Origin: Jacaranda mimosifolia
Taxonomy: Eukaryota > Streptophyta > Magnoliopsida > Lamiales > Bignoniaceae
Assembly: GCA_018894105.1 (NCBI GenBank)
Contig: CM032117.1
Location: 32,778,501-32,842,500, forward strand
Length of the DNA stretch: 64,000 nucleotides
Direction of reading: 5' to 3'
Below are positions 23,227 through 34,302 of the stretch, piece after piece. The notes beneath the pieces are model-generated. The model did not search any database. It saw nothing but the letters and a program-made list of their open reading frames with translations, and was not told the DNA's origin. A program made the position numbers and the translations under genes. Position 1 is the stretch's first letter. Every line of letters starts with the position of its first letter.

Positions 23227-25202
23227 TTTCTTTGTTTGAAGATTTCAAAAATCTACAAGAGGCGAAAAAAGAGTACAAGCATATGATTGAATCAGTGATA
23301 TTGCAAAAAACATGTTCATGGTCTTTCAAGCATGTTTTTTCTCCATCTCTTTTATCAAATCCTTCACCCCTCAAAAGAATTTAGGAAATCTGATTTCCTA
23401 GTGAGAATCAAGATCCTAAGGACTTGTAAGTAGACCCACGACTCGTGAGACATCCATAAACAATCGAAAGGTAAGCAACTTTTGCTAACTGCATCTCATG
23501 CAATCATTGATATATTTTGCCTCTCTTTTCATGTGGACCCACAACTCGTGAGACATCCACACTACTAGGTGTTAAGTCGGACCTACCAATAAAGCTTTGA
23601 TTCGAGATTGGCACCACGACATCCCACGATTCGTGTGCCTATGCAAACTCGTGTGACAATGCATAGGCATTCTCAAATCAAAGGTGCATCATATGCTAAG
23701 TATATGGCCATAGCTTTCTACTATAAGTGTGACCTACGACTCGCGAGACATCACACAAACAATGGTAGCATCATCGTGCCACATACTATTGGTAGAAGGC
23801 ATGGATTAATTAAAGCTCTTTTAATATTATATCCATTTTGACTTGCTATTTGAAAGCACTTAGACATTCTAAATAGAGGGTTTTTTTCTTGCAAAGATCT
23901 CATCATTTTATCTTCTTATTTAGATTTTCTATATCCTAACCATGCATCTCATACATTAATAGGATGTGGAAAGTATAAATAAGTAAATGCGCCTAGCATG
24001 CTCTTATGATGGGATGACCATGAGCCTAACCAAGTAGTGCACTTAGAGCTATAGGTGCACCACCTAGTTGATTTTAAGTGGGCTGATTAAATCTATCTAT
24101 TACATTAGTGTACCCCATACATTAATGGGTGTTCAAAAGTCTCCATGCCTCCAATGGCCCTTTTTGCTCCATGCAATACTTACGTGAGAAAGAAATCATC
24201 ACTCCTAGTGATTATACTCCCATAACTTTTATAAGATAGAACAAAAAGAGGCATGCAAGCCCCTATTTAATATAACCCTTTTCAACAACTTGAAACAAGT
24301 AAAATCAATATTAAAGACTCATGATCATCCCCATTCATTCATCATCCATTCAACAATTAAATGAACAATAAATAAATCTTGAATTAATAATTAATTCCAA
24401 CAATTAAATGCTTATCTCATAAACAAATAATTAGCCAAGCATAACTTTTATGCTATAAATTGAAGATTAACTTTAACCAATTTTTAAAAGCATTCAAAAA
24501 TGTCAAATATAATTTTGAGACCTTGCACAACATTTGTGCATCCAATACATGTGACTTAAAATTATTTTGGTTATCAAATGAGCCCAAATAATGGCTCAAA
24601 ACTAGCCAAACATAAAACTAGTCACTGTCCGGCCGAGCGTGCACGCAGCTGGGCTGTGACTCTCGATCACTGCCCCGCTAGTGTGTGCGCCTGACTCGGC
24701 AGTTGTTCTGTTTTTGGGTTGTGGCCCAAACTTTTATGCATCAAAAATTTTGGAGCACATCCTAAATATTAAATCTCACATTATGGATGAATTTTCAGAT
24801 TCAAAACACCTTTTAAAAATGAAAATTCAAGTGCTCAAACATGCTTCCAAAAACTAGTTTAAGTAAGAATCATATTCTTAAAAATCTCCAACAAAACTCC
24901 AATCAAATTGGATCAAAAAATGACCAAAACATCTTAAGGCCAATCAACACATGCTATATCAACATATAACATCAATTAATGCCAAATCAACAATCATAAT
25001 CAATAGGTATGAATTAAAACATACCAATATATGAATCAACACTTAAAACACATATGAGCATGCTTTTAATTCATCAATCAAGGAGCCAAATACAACATCA
25101 TCCAAATGCTCTAATTCATCAATTGAATCGAGAATTTGATGATATAGATTAATCCATCACATGAATCAATCTCACAAAAAATCCAAATCTAAGCACGAAT
25201 TA
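23227..25202 (-). other. 5' leader of copia I, leftmost copy
   Basis: About 2 kb of non-coding leader between PBS and gag. It contains four copies of a CGACTCGTGAGACATC-like motif at 23,433, 23,536, 23,623 and 23,729, and a GC-rich block at 24,621-24,715 in otherwise about 70% AT DNA. No plausible gene is seen. Confidence 0.6.
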
Positions 25203-25217
25203 GGCTCCGATACCACT
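25203..25217 (-). other. primer-binding site of copia I
   Basis: Minus-strand AGTGGTATCGGAGCC next to the LTR end. It matches the plant initiator Met-tRNA PBS (TGGTATCAGAGC) with one change. Repeated at 42,405-42,419 and 50,532-50,546. Confidence 0.8.
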
Positions 25218-25830
25218 TGAAAGTAAGTAAGGCACTAGGATTCAATAATAAAACTTCAAAAGCATAAATAAACTAGAGCTCACAAGAAATCAAGGATCTA
25301 AACATGCTTTAGGATTCAGATTTGGTTGAAGAGTTACCTTAAGAGCTTAAATCCAAAGGTAGGTTGAAGAACTTCTTATTCAAATAGAATATGCCAGACA
25401 GTGGCGCAGCTGGAATCAATAAATTTTTGACCAATTCAGAACTCTCCAAAAATGCTGAAAAACTTCCAGTAGATGGTCTACACCTTGAGGAAATTGTGGG
25501 AACAAGTTTCAACTCGAAACTCCATCCGGATCTCCTGGAATAAAATCAACAAGAGACTGGTCTCGCAGGTGGATCTCCAAAGGCTTCAAATCATTTGTTT
25601 TGCCACTATCAAAATGATCAACACACCAATCCAAATCCTACTACTCCTCACTTTTAGCTGGAGAAAGAGAGAAGAATTGAGAGGGAAGTGGCCAATTTTT
25701 GGGTAGAGAGAAGAAGAAGAAGAAGAAGGTGATCTTCAACACATGAATGCACACTTTGAAAATGGAGGGGAAAGTGAGAATCTAATTCTTCACTTGCAAG
25801 ATATGTGTGTTGCTGCCCCCTAACTCTATA

Positions 25831-25842
25831 TCTATATATATA
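25831..25842 (-). promoter_or_regulatory. TATA box of LTR L1
   Basis: Minus-strand TATATATAGATA in the same position as CTATAAATA in LTR B. The equivalent sequences lie at 34,901-34,915 (L2), 43,030-43,041 (L3), 51,157-51,168 (L4) and 60,227-60,241 (L5). Confidence 0.6.
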
Positions 25843-25843
25843 G

Positions 25844-25884
25844 TGAGGAAGGTGTGATGCCAAGGTGGCATCACACCTTCCTCA
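25844..25884 (-). repeat. perfect 19-bp inverted repeat next to the L1 TATA box
   Basis: Arms 25,844-25,862 and 25,866-25,884 are perfectly complementary around a 3-nt loop (AGG). The core reads GGTGTGATGCCA/TGGCATCACACC. It lies directly upstream of the TATA box on the transcribed (minus) strand. Confidence 0.9.
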
Positions 25885-26097
25885 AGGAGGGGGGACCGCC
25901 AACCAAATCATGCATGCTTAGTTGGCAAATTCAAATCTAATTTGAATTTGTGTGTATTTGAATTACATTTGAAATCTAATTTTGAATTAATTAAATGTCA
26001 CACCAAAATGATCCTATCATTTGAATTTTCCCTCCAAAGAATATTCTCCTCATTAATTCAATTAAAAAATTTAATTTAATTAATTAATGATTGACTT

Positions 26098-26275
26098 AAC
26101 TCTTAAGTCAACTAGCTTAACTCTTTAAGCCTGATTTTGTTAACTTAACTCTTTAAGTTAACTTGATCAATTGATGGTCATACGGCACCATATAATTAAC
26201 TCTTTAATTGTTGATCTAATTTAACTCCTTAAATTAGTTGATCAATTTAACACTTAAATTAATCAAACCAAAATT
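26098..26275 (-). promoter_or_regulatory. U3 block of repeated AACTCYTTAA motifs in L1
   Basis: Within about 180 bp of U3, AACTCTTTAA or a close variant (AACTCTTAAG, AACTCCTTAA, AACACTTAAA) occurs at least six times, interspersed with TTAATTTAATTAA. The block recurs in every LTR of both families. A regulatory role is inferred only from repetition and location in U3. Confidence 0.45.
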
Positions 26276-27451
26276 GACCTTAATTTTTAATCACCCAAAA
26301 TGGGTCTCCAAGGAGAGAGCTTTCTAACTCTTAGAAAGTTCCTCCATTACTTATGAAATGTAATTGGCTTTTGTGTGTGAACCAATAGGTTCTACCATTC
26401 ATTGGATATGGTCTCACAACTCCTTGTGACTTTTGAATATCATATATTCATTTTAGTTTAATTAAACTTCTTTAAACTAATTGACTCAATTCAATTAATC
26501 TTCATTAATTGAAGAGTACCCAATATCCATGGTTGATGTCCAACCTCAAGCCCATGGAGCCAAACTAATTGGCAGAAATGAATGCTTTTGGAGAACCATC
26601 ATAGCTCTATGTGTCCATGCAAATACGGTCCTTCTGTCTCCTGTCTCCCAAAATAGGCCTAGGGCAAGGTATTTGTCGGCACCCTAATAGCCTCAATACT
26701 ATGTCTCTATTCCCAATGTTCGATTCCACTTTATGACGTCATCTTTGGAAAATGCCTTTTCCAAATTGTCATACTACCTTGCGCAAGGATTTCTTCGAAT
26801 CGATCATTATAGAACACATAGGAGATGTACTCACCCTTCACAAGGACGAGAAGTCAGATTTCATCTTGGATCTCACAAACCTCCATGTCTAAGTAGCTCA
26901 TGCCCAATCACCACCCAAACGGCCCGCTAAGTGACCAAGAAGGAGTCAAAGCGTGAGGACCTAAGAATGAGGTTACCATGGATCCTCAGGTCAAATGACT
27001 AATTATATGCACCAGCATAAGTGGGAGAATTTGCCACTACCAGCTTGCCACTCCGACTATAGAGTGGATTCTCTGGTGGGTCTTCAGTGCCTTGTTTCCT
27101 AACAAGCACCCACTGACATACATCCATATCTCTTATGGGATTGCCCGTGGAATAGAGTAATATCCAACTCTTTGGATCTATCCATTATTAGTGCAACTCT
27201 ATCCGCCGGATCTTAGATGCCCTATCTCATAGATCCTTTGACTTGGAAGATTTAAGATCACGATCATGTAAGACTTATTCCATGATCAACACCCAATGCG
27301 TGATCAAGTCCCATAGTCTAGAGTGATCTAAGGGCTTCAACCAAATGCCAGTGAAGTATATTATTAATATCATTCAATCAAAATTGTTCACAAGTGAAAT
27401 AGTTTACAATGCCAATCTAATTAGCTTGCTAGGCACTATTCCAATATATCT

Positions 27452-28705
27452 AACTTTCTTTTACTTAATTGAATGTGCATAAATGAAGTTTGAGAATTTA
27501 ATACGTACAATCCTTTATTCAATGTACCTTGTGCAATTAAAGAATCGCTCTTTAATGCCTTCAATTTTCTATTAGATATATAAAAATCATATCCTTCATT
27601 ATCCAAAATGAGAATTGAAATTATATTCTTTATAAGATTGGGTACATAGAAACATAGATCAAGTATAATTATAGAATTCCCCAAGTCTAACTTGATAACA
27701 CCTTAGACTGTGGCAGTAGCTCTTGCTCCATTTCCTAGGTGGAGGATCATATCCTCTTCATTGATACTCTTTCTCATTTTCATCTCCTATAACGAATGAT
27801 AAAGGTGAGAACCACGTGCGGTATCAAATATCCATGAGGAAGAATTAGTCGTCAAGTGCACTTCAATAAAGTACATACCCTTCTCAGGGATTGTAAGAAT
27901 AAGCTTTGCAATTTCTTCTCCAATGCCCTTCCTCAATACAATGGAAACATGTAGCATTGATTTTATCCTCTTTCTTCTTCTTAACTCCCCATGAACCTTT
28001 CAAGGGTTGCTTCCCTTTCAAAGAAGAACTTTTTTTCTTCTTACCCCCCTTTCTAGGACCCCTAGGGCCCTTAGACTTGGAGGAGGCTGGAAGCATAAGA
28101 GGCTTGTCCTTTTTTATTATCACCTCGGTGGTAAACAACATGTTTACCAATTCATTAATCGTCACTTCTCTGTTAGACATGTTAAAGTTCATAACGAATT
28201 GGTCAAACGAACTTGGCAATAATTGTAGGATCATATCCACATAGAGGTCATTGTCCATTATCACGTCAAGTTGACCAAGCTTTTCAATAAGCCCAATCAT
28301 TTTGAGCCCGTGGTCATGGACACTCATGCCCTTAGTCATTTTACTTCTAAAGAGCTCCTTAGACAAAGTGAACCGTTCGTGTCTAGTTTAGACACCATTC
28401 AACTTTTATAGGTGTGCATAGATCTCACTTGCATACTTCATATGCTCATGAGTCTTTTGCAACTCATTAGGCATAGTTGCCATCATGAGACACCTTGTTT
28501 GTAGATCATCATCCACAAACTTCGTGAACAATTTACAGGCTGCATTGGTGGCGTCATTGCCAATGGTTTCCGGCGGACTTTGATCAAGTACATAAGTCCT
28601 CCTTTCAGAGCCAAGCACTATTTTGAGGTCTCTCAACCAATCGCGGAAATTGGACTTGGTGAGTTTATTGGTTTCCAAAATGATTGTGAGTGGATTCTTA
28701 GCCAT
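27452..28705 (-). pseudogene. copia H gag-protease remnant, copy 1
   Basis: The gag start is at 28,705 (MAKNPLTIILETNKLTKSNF). The UBN2-type gag domain has stops near 28,370-28,405, then an open stretch of 160 codons at 27,884-28,366 ends in a zinc knuckle (C-F-H-C-x4-H-x4-C). The protease motif W-I-F-D-T-A follows near 27,820. The remnant breaks at 27,452, where I was inserted. The rest of this H copy's downstream part corresponds to sequence of the type at 34,302 and below. Related to but clearly diverged from I (gag about 65-75% similar by eye). Confidence 0.8.
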
Positions 28706-30712
28706 TTTGAGTTTTGGAGATTTCAAAAATCTACAAAAAAGCGATAAAAAAAGAATATAAGCATGTGGTTGGATATTGATATTTGAAAACATGTTTATGA
28801 CTTTTCAAGCATATTTTTCTCCCACTATTTTATCAAATTCTTCACCCCCAGAAGAATTCAAAAAATCATATTTTCTAGTGAGAATCAAGACCCTAAAGAC
28901 TTGTAAGTCGACCCCCATGACCGAGTGCCATCCACAAACAATCCAAAGGTAAGCAACTTTTGCTAATTGCATTATATGCAACTCTGGATATATTTTGCCT
29001 CACTTTTCATTTAGACCCATGACTCATGCGATATCTACATTACTAAGTGTTAAGTCGGACCTACCAATCAAACTTTTATTCGAGATCGCTCCACGACATC
29101 CCCCGTGACCGAGTGCCAATGCATAGGAAGCCTCAATTCAAAGGTGCATCGCATGCTAAGTATTTTTGCTCACAGCTTTCCTCCTAAGTGTGGCCCCCGT
29201 GACAAAGTCCCATCACACAAAATCAGTAGCGTCATCATGACATATACTATTGGTAGAAGGCACGGGTTAATTAAAACTCCTTTTAATTTGTATCCATTTT
29301 GACTTAATATTTTGAAGTACTCAGACATTCTAAGAGGAGGGATTTTAACTTGCTTGCCAAGATCTCACCAATTTTATCTCCTTATTTAAGTTTTCTATAT
29401 CCTAATCCATGCATCACATACAACAATAGGATATGAAAAACATAAATAAGTAAATGCGTCTAGCATGCTCCTAGGGTGGGATGATCATGAGCCTAACCAA
29501 GTAATGCACTTTAGAGCCATAGGTGCACCATTTAGTTGATTTTAAGTGGGTTGATTAAATCTATCTATTACAAAAATGTATCTCCATACATTCATGGGTC
29601 TTTATGCCTCCAATGGTCTTCTTTGCTCCTAGTAACAATTACATAAGAGAAAAATCCTCACTCCTAGTGATTCTACTCTCATAACATTTACAAGATTGAA
29701 TTTAGAGGCATGCAAGCCCCAATTTAATACAACCTTTTTCAGCAACTTGAAACAAATAAAATCAATATTGAAGGCTCATAATCATCCCTATTCATTCATC
29801 ATCTATTCAACAATTAAACGAACAATAAATAAATCAAGAATTAACATTCAATTCCAACAATTAAATGCTTATCATATAAACAATTAATTGGCCAAACAAA
29901 AACAAGCATAATATTTATGCATTCTATTTTTGCAACAAGTGGAGATTAACTTTAACAAGATTTAAAAAGCACTAAAAAAATATCCAACATAATTTTGAGA
30001 ACTTGCACAATACTTGTGCATCTATTATGTGTGGAATAAAACATTTTTGATCACATAAAGGAGCCAAAAAAATGAGTCAAAACTCACCAACACCCAAATC
30101 GGGTGCTGCTGCCCACGTCGGGCGTGTGGCCTATGCTATGCACGCACCGGCTGCACACACTGCCCAGACAGTGCCCGGCAATGGCACGGCAATAGCCCTG
30201 TTTTGGTGTATGGTCTGAGTCATCTCAATTTCAGCTCAACTTTTGTGCACCAAAAATTTTAAAACACCTTCTAAACATTAAATCACACAATATAGATGAA
30301 ATTTTCGATCTAGAACAGCTTCTAAAACTGAAATTTCAAGAGCTCAAACGTGCTTCAAAAATCAAGTTTAAGTGAGAATCACATTTTTCCAAAAAACTCC
30401 AATTAAATCCAATCTAATTGGATCCAAAAATGACCAAAAAACTTAAGGCCAAATTTAACATGCTATATCAACATATAACACCATTCAATGCTAAATCAAA
30501 ACTCAACATTAACTAATCATGAATCAAATTACACTAACATAGGAATTAACAATTAAAACACATATTAGCATAATGTCTATTCATCATCGAAGGAACCACA
30601 AGCAACATCTTTCAAACACTCCAATCCATCATATGGATCAAGTATTTGAAGATCTAGATGAATTCATCACATGAATCAATCAAAAGAAAATCCAAATTAT
30701 AGTATGAATTTA
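28706..30712 (-). other. 5' leader of copia H, copy 1
   Basis: About 2 kb of non-coding leader collinear with the I leader. At the four positions where I carries CGACTCGTGAG, H instead carries CGTGACCGAGTGCC-like motifs (28,910, 29,013, 29,101, 29,192). A GC-rich block lies at about 30,100-30,205. No gene is seen. Confidence 0.6.
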
Positions 30713-30727
30713 GGCACCGATACCACT
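30713..30727 (-). other. primer-binding site of copia H, copy 1
   Basis: Minus-strand AGTGGTATCGGTGCC, an initiator-Met-tRNA-type PBS adjoining the H LTR terminus (plus-strand TGAATGATGG). Confidence 0.75.
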
Positions 30728-31425
30728 TGAATGATGGTGTAAGCCAAGGATACAATTTAAAACATTTAAAAACTGAAATCTAACTTGAATTACACCTCCA
30801 CAAGGATCTAATTCATGCCTATAAAATGGATCAATCTCAGATAATTACCTCTCAAGCAAAATCCAACCAAAACTTGAAGAATAGCTTCCTTTCCCGAAAG
30901 TGGACTGCTTCTGCCGCAGCAAGGTGTGATCAACTTTTGACCAGGCAAATCACCTTCGATTGAGCTGAAATTTGAACCAAAAATTTTCCAACTCCTTGGC
31001 AAATGTCAAGTAAAAAATTCAGCTCCAAATAATTCGAGCAAAGCAGCGATCGGAGTCCATAAATTCACTGCTAGAATAGAGGATCACCAGAAACAAGCAA
31101 TCCAAATGTCTTGCTTCTAATGTGAAAATCCACACACCAATGGACAATCCTTTTCTTCCCAGTTCAGCTGGAAAAACTGAGAAGAAAGCAAGAGCATGAA
31201 GAAGGCCGAAAAATGAGGGAGGAAGGTGAAGAAGGTGTGAAGCCTTCTTAATGCTTGCAAAATGCGTGATTTGGACGCCCCCCTCTATATCTATATATAG
31301 ATATATAGAGGGAGGATGGTGTGATGCAAGTTGCATGTGAATTTCTTCTGAATTTGAATTTTATTTGGAATCTTCATTTCATCTTATGAAATGTCATCCA
31401 AATAAATTCTAATTCCACATCAAAT
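30728..31425 (-). repeat. copia H LTR, truncated, copy 1
   Basis: About 700 bp of LTR from the PBS side (U5, R, TATA). A TATA-rich near-palindrome lies at 31,283-31,310 and a short inverted repeat ATGCAA-G-TTGCAT at 31,324-31,336. U3 is missing: at about 31,425 the sequence passes directly into pol. The same junction recurs at about 56,751. Confidence 0.75.
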
Positions 31426-32050
31426 TTAAAAGTAGATTTGAGGTCATCTTCATCGGATGGGAAACTAGAAATCGAAAACCCTTTGAGTTCCAATTCTCTG
31501 TTACGATATACAAGAAACAAATTCTTAGTTCTTCTCAAGTACTTAAAGATTGTTTTTACGACTTTGAAGTGACTCTCATGGGGATTGGATTGATAGTGGC
31601 TCGTAACACTTAAAGCGTGAGCTACATCCAGTCTCGTACATTGAATAGCATAAATTTTGCTTCTAATGGCGGATGCATAAGGTATGTGGGACTTTTTTTT
31701 TTTCTCTCCTCCTCGATCTTAAGGGCCATAGACTTGGAGAGACAATTGTCATGTCCCATCGGGAGGTAACCTCTCTTGGATTCCTCCATACTAAACCTCT
31801 TTAATATCTTGTCAATGTACGTAGATTGGGAGGGGCCCATTATCCTTTTTGATCTCTCTTTATTGATTCGTATTTCTAATACGAAGGATGCTTCTCCAAG
31901 TCCTTCATGGAGAATTGTGAAGATAACCATGCTTTAGTGAACTCTAACGTCTCTTTCTCATTTCCAATCGACATAAAACACAATAAATTGTACCGAACTC
32001 CTACTAGCCTTTTTGTACACATATGGTTCATACACATTTTTTATGAAGCC
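31426..32050 (-). pseudogene. extra copia RT/RNase H fragment
   Basis: Encodes the RT C-terminal part (TYIDKILKRFSMEESKRGYL near 31,800) to the start of RNase H. It covers the same protein segment as 32,100-32,720 but differs at roughly one base in six, so it comes from another copia copy and is not a recent duplication. It is fused to the truncated H LTR on one side and to the main pol remnant at about 32,050 on the other. Frameshifted. Confidence 0.75.
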
Positions 32051-34302
32051 AGTAACTTTTCCTACTCGCTGTGCGGCCATTAAAGCAAAATATGAATCCA
32101 AAAATGAATTTTAGGTCGTCTACATTGGATTGGAAACTTGAATCTGAAAACCCCTTGGGTTTCAATTCTCTATTGCCGTATACTAAAAACATGTCCTTAG
32201 TCCTTCTTAAGTACTTAAGGATTGTTTTCATAGCCATCCAGTGACATTCATCGGGATTGGATTGAAAGTGGCTCATGACACTCAGAGCGTGCGCTACATC
32301 CGGTCTTGTACATTGAACTGCATTCATTATGCTCCCAATAGTGGACGCATAAGGTATATGGGACATCTTTTGTCTCTCTGCCTCAGTCTTAGGGGGCCAT
32401 AGACTTGGAGATACGAATACCATGTCCCATGGGAAGGAATCCCTTCTTGAATTCTTCCATACTAAACCACTTTAGTATTTTGTCAATGTACGGGGTTTGG
32501 GATAGCTCCAGCATCCTCTTTGATCTATCTCTATAGATTCGTATTCCTAATACGTAGGATGCTTCTTCCAAATCCTTCATGGAGAATTTGAGTACATAAC
32601 CACGCTTTAGTATACTCTAACATGCCTACCTCATTCCCAATGAGAAGGATGTTATCAACATAAAGCATAATAAACTGTACACTATTTCCACTTGCCTTCT
32701 TATACACACAAGGTTCATACACATTTTGATAAAGCCAAATGATTTAACCATTTTATCAAAACATATGTTCTAACTTTGGGACATTTGCTTGAGTTCATAA
32801 ATGGATCTCTCGAGCTTGCAAACCTTTTGCTCACTCTCTTTGGATGTAAAACCTTGTGGTTACTCTCTCTATATATTTCTTCTTCAATGTTGCCATTGAG
32901 GAAAGCGGTTTTTACATCTATTTGCCATATCTCATAGTCATAATATGCGGCTATGGCAAGTATAATCCGAATGGACTTAGGCATTGCAACCGATGAAAAG
33001 GTTTCCTCAAAATCAATATTGAGTCTTTGAGTATAACCTTTTGCCACTAGTCGTGCCTTAAAGGTTGTTACCTCTCCATCGACTCCTAACTTTTGCTTAT
33101 AGATCCACTTGCAAACAACGGGTACGACACCCTCTAGTTGATCTACCAAAGTCCATACTTTGTTGGAGTACATGGACTCCATTTAGGATCTCATGGCATC
33201 AAGCCAATGTCCCAAGTCTATGTCCAACATAGCTTCCTCATAGGTCTTTGGATCGTTATCCGATTGACCCATCTCATGAAGAAATCTAAACCTTTTGGGT
33301 TGCTTCTTGATTCGGTCCGACCTTCTTAGAGGTTGTGTGTAAGGCTCACTACTTGTTTCCACTACTTGTGGGATTTGATGATCATCTTGAACGTCATCAA
33401 GTTCAACAACAAATCCTTTTTCTATCCAATAGAATTTTTTTTTCAAAAAGGTGGCATTTCTCGAGACAAACACCTTTTGTTCCGAGGGATCATAGAAATA
33501 ATAACCTATAGACTCTCTAGGGTATCCCACAAACTTGCACAAGGAAGACCAATTATCCAACTTGTCTCCCACTAGCCGCTTGACGTAAGTGGGAGAACCC
33601 CAAACCTTTAGATAATGGTAAGAGTATGCTTTGCCATACCACATCTCGTGCGGTATCTTTGGTACCGACTTTGAGGATACTAGATTTAGTAGCCTCATCG
33701 CCGTTTCTAGGGTGTAACCCCAAAAGGATATAGGCACATCAAAAAAGCTGATCACGGAACGCACCATGTCCAACAAGGTATGGTTTCTCCTCTCGACAAC
33801 TCCAATGTGTTAGGGTGTGCTGAGTGGAGTCAATTGAGAGAGAATCCCATTCTCTTTTAGATAATCCAAGAATTCAGTACTTAAGTATTCTCCTCCTCGA
33901 TCCAATCGAAGAGCTTTAATACTAAGTCCTTTTTGCTTTTCTATTTCATATTGATACTTTTTGAACCTTTCAAAGGCTTCAAACTTGTACTTCATAAGAT
34001 ATACATGTCCATATCGAGTGTGATCATCGATGAAGTTAATGAAGTAAGAATAGCCTTCTCTCACACTAACTCTTAGTGCACCACATATGTCTGTATGGAT
34101 CAAATCAAAAGGACTAGTGGTTTACTTCGATTGTCCTACAAAAGGAGCCTTGATCATTTTTTCCTTTAAACAAGACTCACAAGTAGAAAGTTCCTCAATG
34201 CCACTAACTTTTAATGCTTTGAGAGTTTCTAACTTGTTCATCCTATTTTTAGAGATATGCCCAAGTCTTGCATGCCAAAGAATGACGTCTTCTTGGATAT
34301 CT
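32051..34302 (-). pseudogene. copia H integrase-RT-RNase H start, copy 1
   Basis: From 34,103 down to 32,715 the frame is open for nearly 1.4 kb apart from two in-frame stops (near 33,807 and 33,183). The integrase core shows the D-D-E set in HTDICG, LRLDRGGEY and VVERRNHTL. The integrase C-terminal part (WGSPTYVKRLVGDKLD) and linker (LRRSDRIKKQPKRF) follow, then RT with [11 protein letters not shown] and the first catalytic Asp in QIDVKTAFLNG. The second RT motif is Y-V-D-N, not Y-V-D-D (near 32,665). RT C-terminus and the start of RNase H extend to 32,051, where it is cut. The upstream end at 34,302 is the I insertion site in the protease/integrase region. Confidence 0.85.

Larger units (their letters stand above)
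25218..27446 (-). repeat. copia I LTR L1 (5' LTR)
   Basis: A full LTR of 2,229 bp. The plus-strand ends are TGAAAGTAAG and ATTCCAATA, and the terminal TG has mutated to TA on the minus strand. PBS lies on its inner side, and the target duplication TATCT (27,447-27,451) is on its outer side, followed by host element H. It is nearly identical to L4. The GAA run at about 25,715 has six repeats, against five in L3/L4 and four in L2/L5. Confidence 0.9.

Noticed and set aside
25654..25863. Minus-strand leucine-run frame in L1 (also in L4)
   Set aside because: The leucine run is the GAA microsatellite read in antisense; it differs in length between LTR copies as the microsatellite does.
27906..28244. 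Plus-strand 112-codon open frame with a phenylalanine-rich sequence
   Set aside because: It lies antisense to the lysine-rich gag region of copia H; the F/L richness is simply the complement of AAG/AAA codons. The same holds for the repeats of this frame and for similar frames at 22,481, 39,684, 47,815 and 53,232.
30808..31336. Minus-strand frames of 64 and 105 codons in the H LTR
   Set aside because: They lie in U5/R and across the TATA region, with no family resemblance. They are chance frames duplicated with the array.
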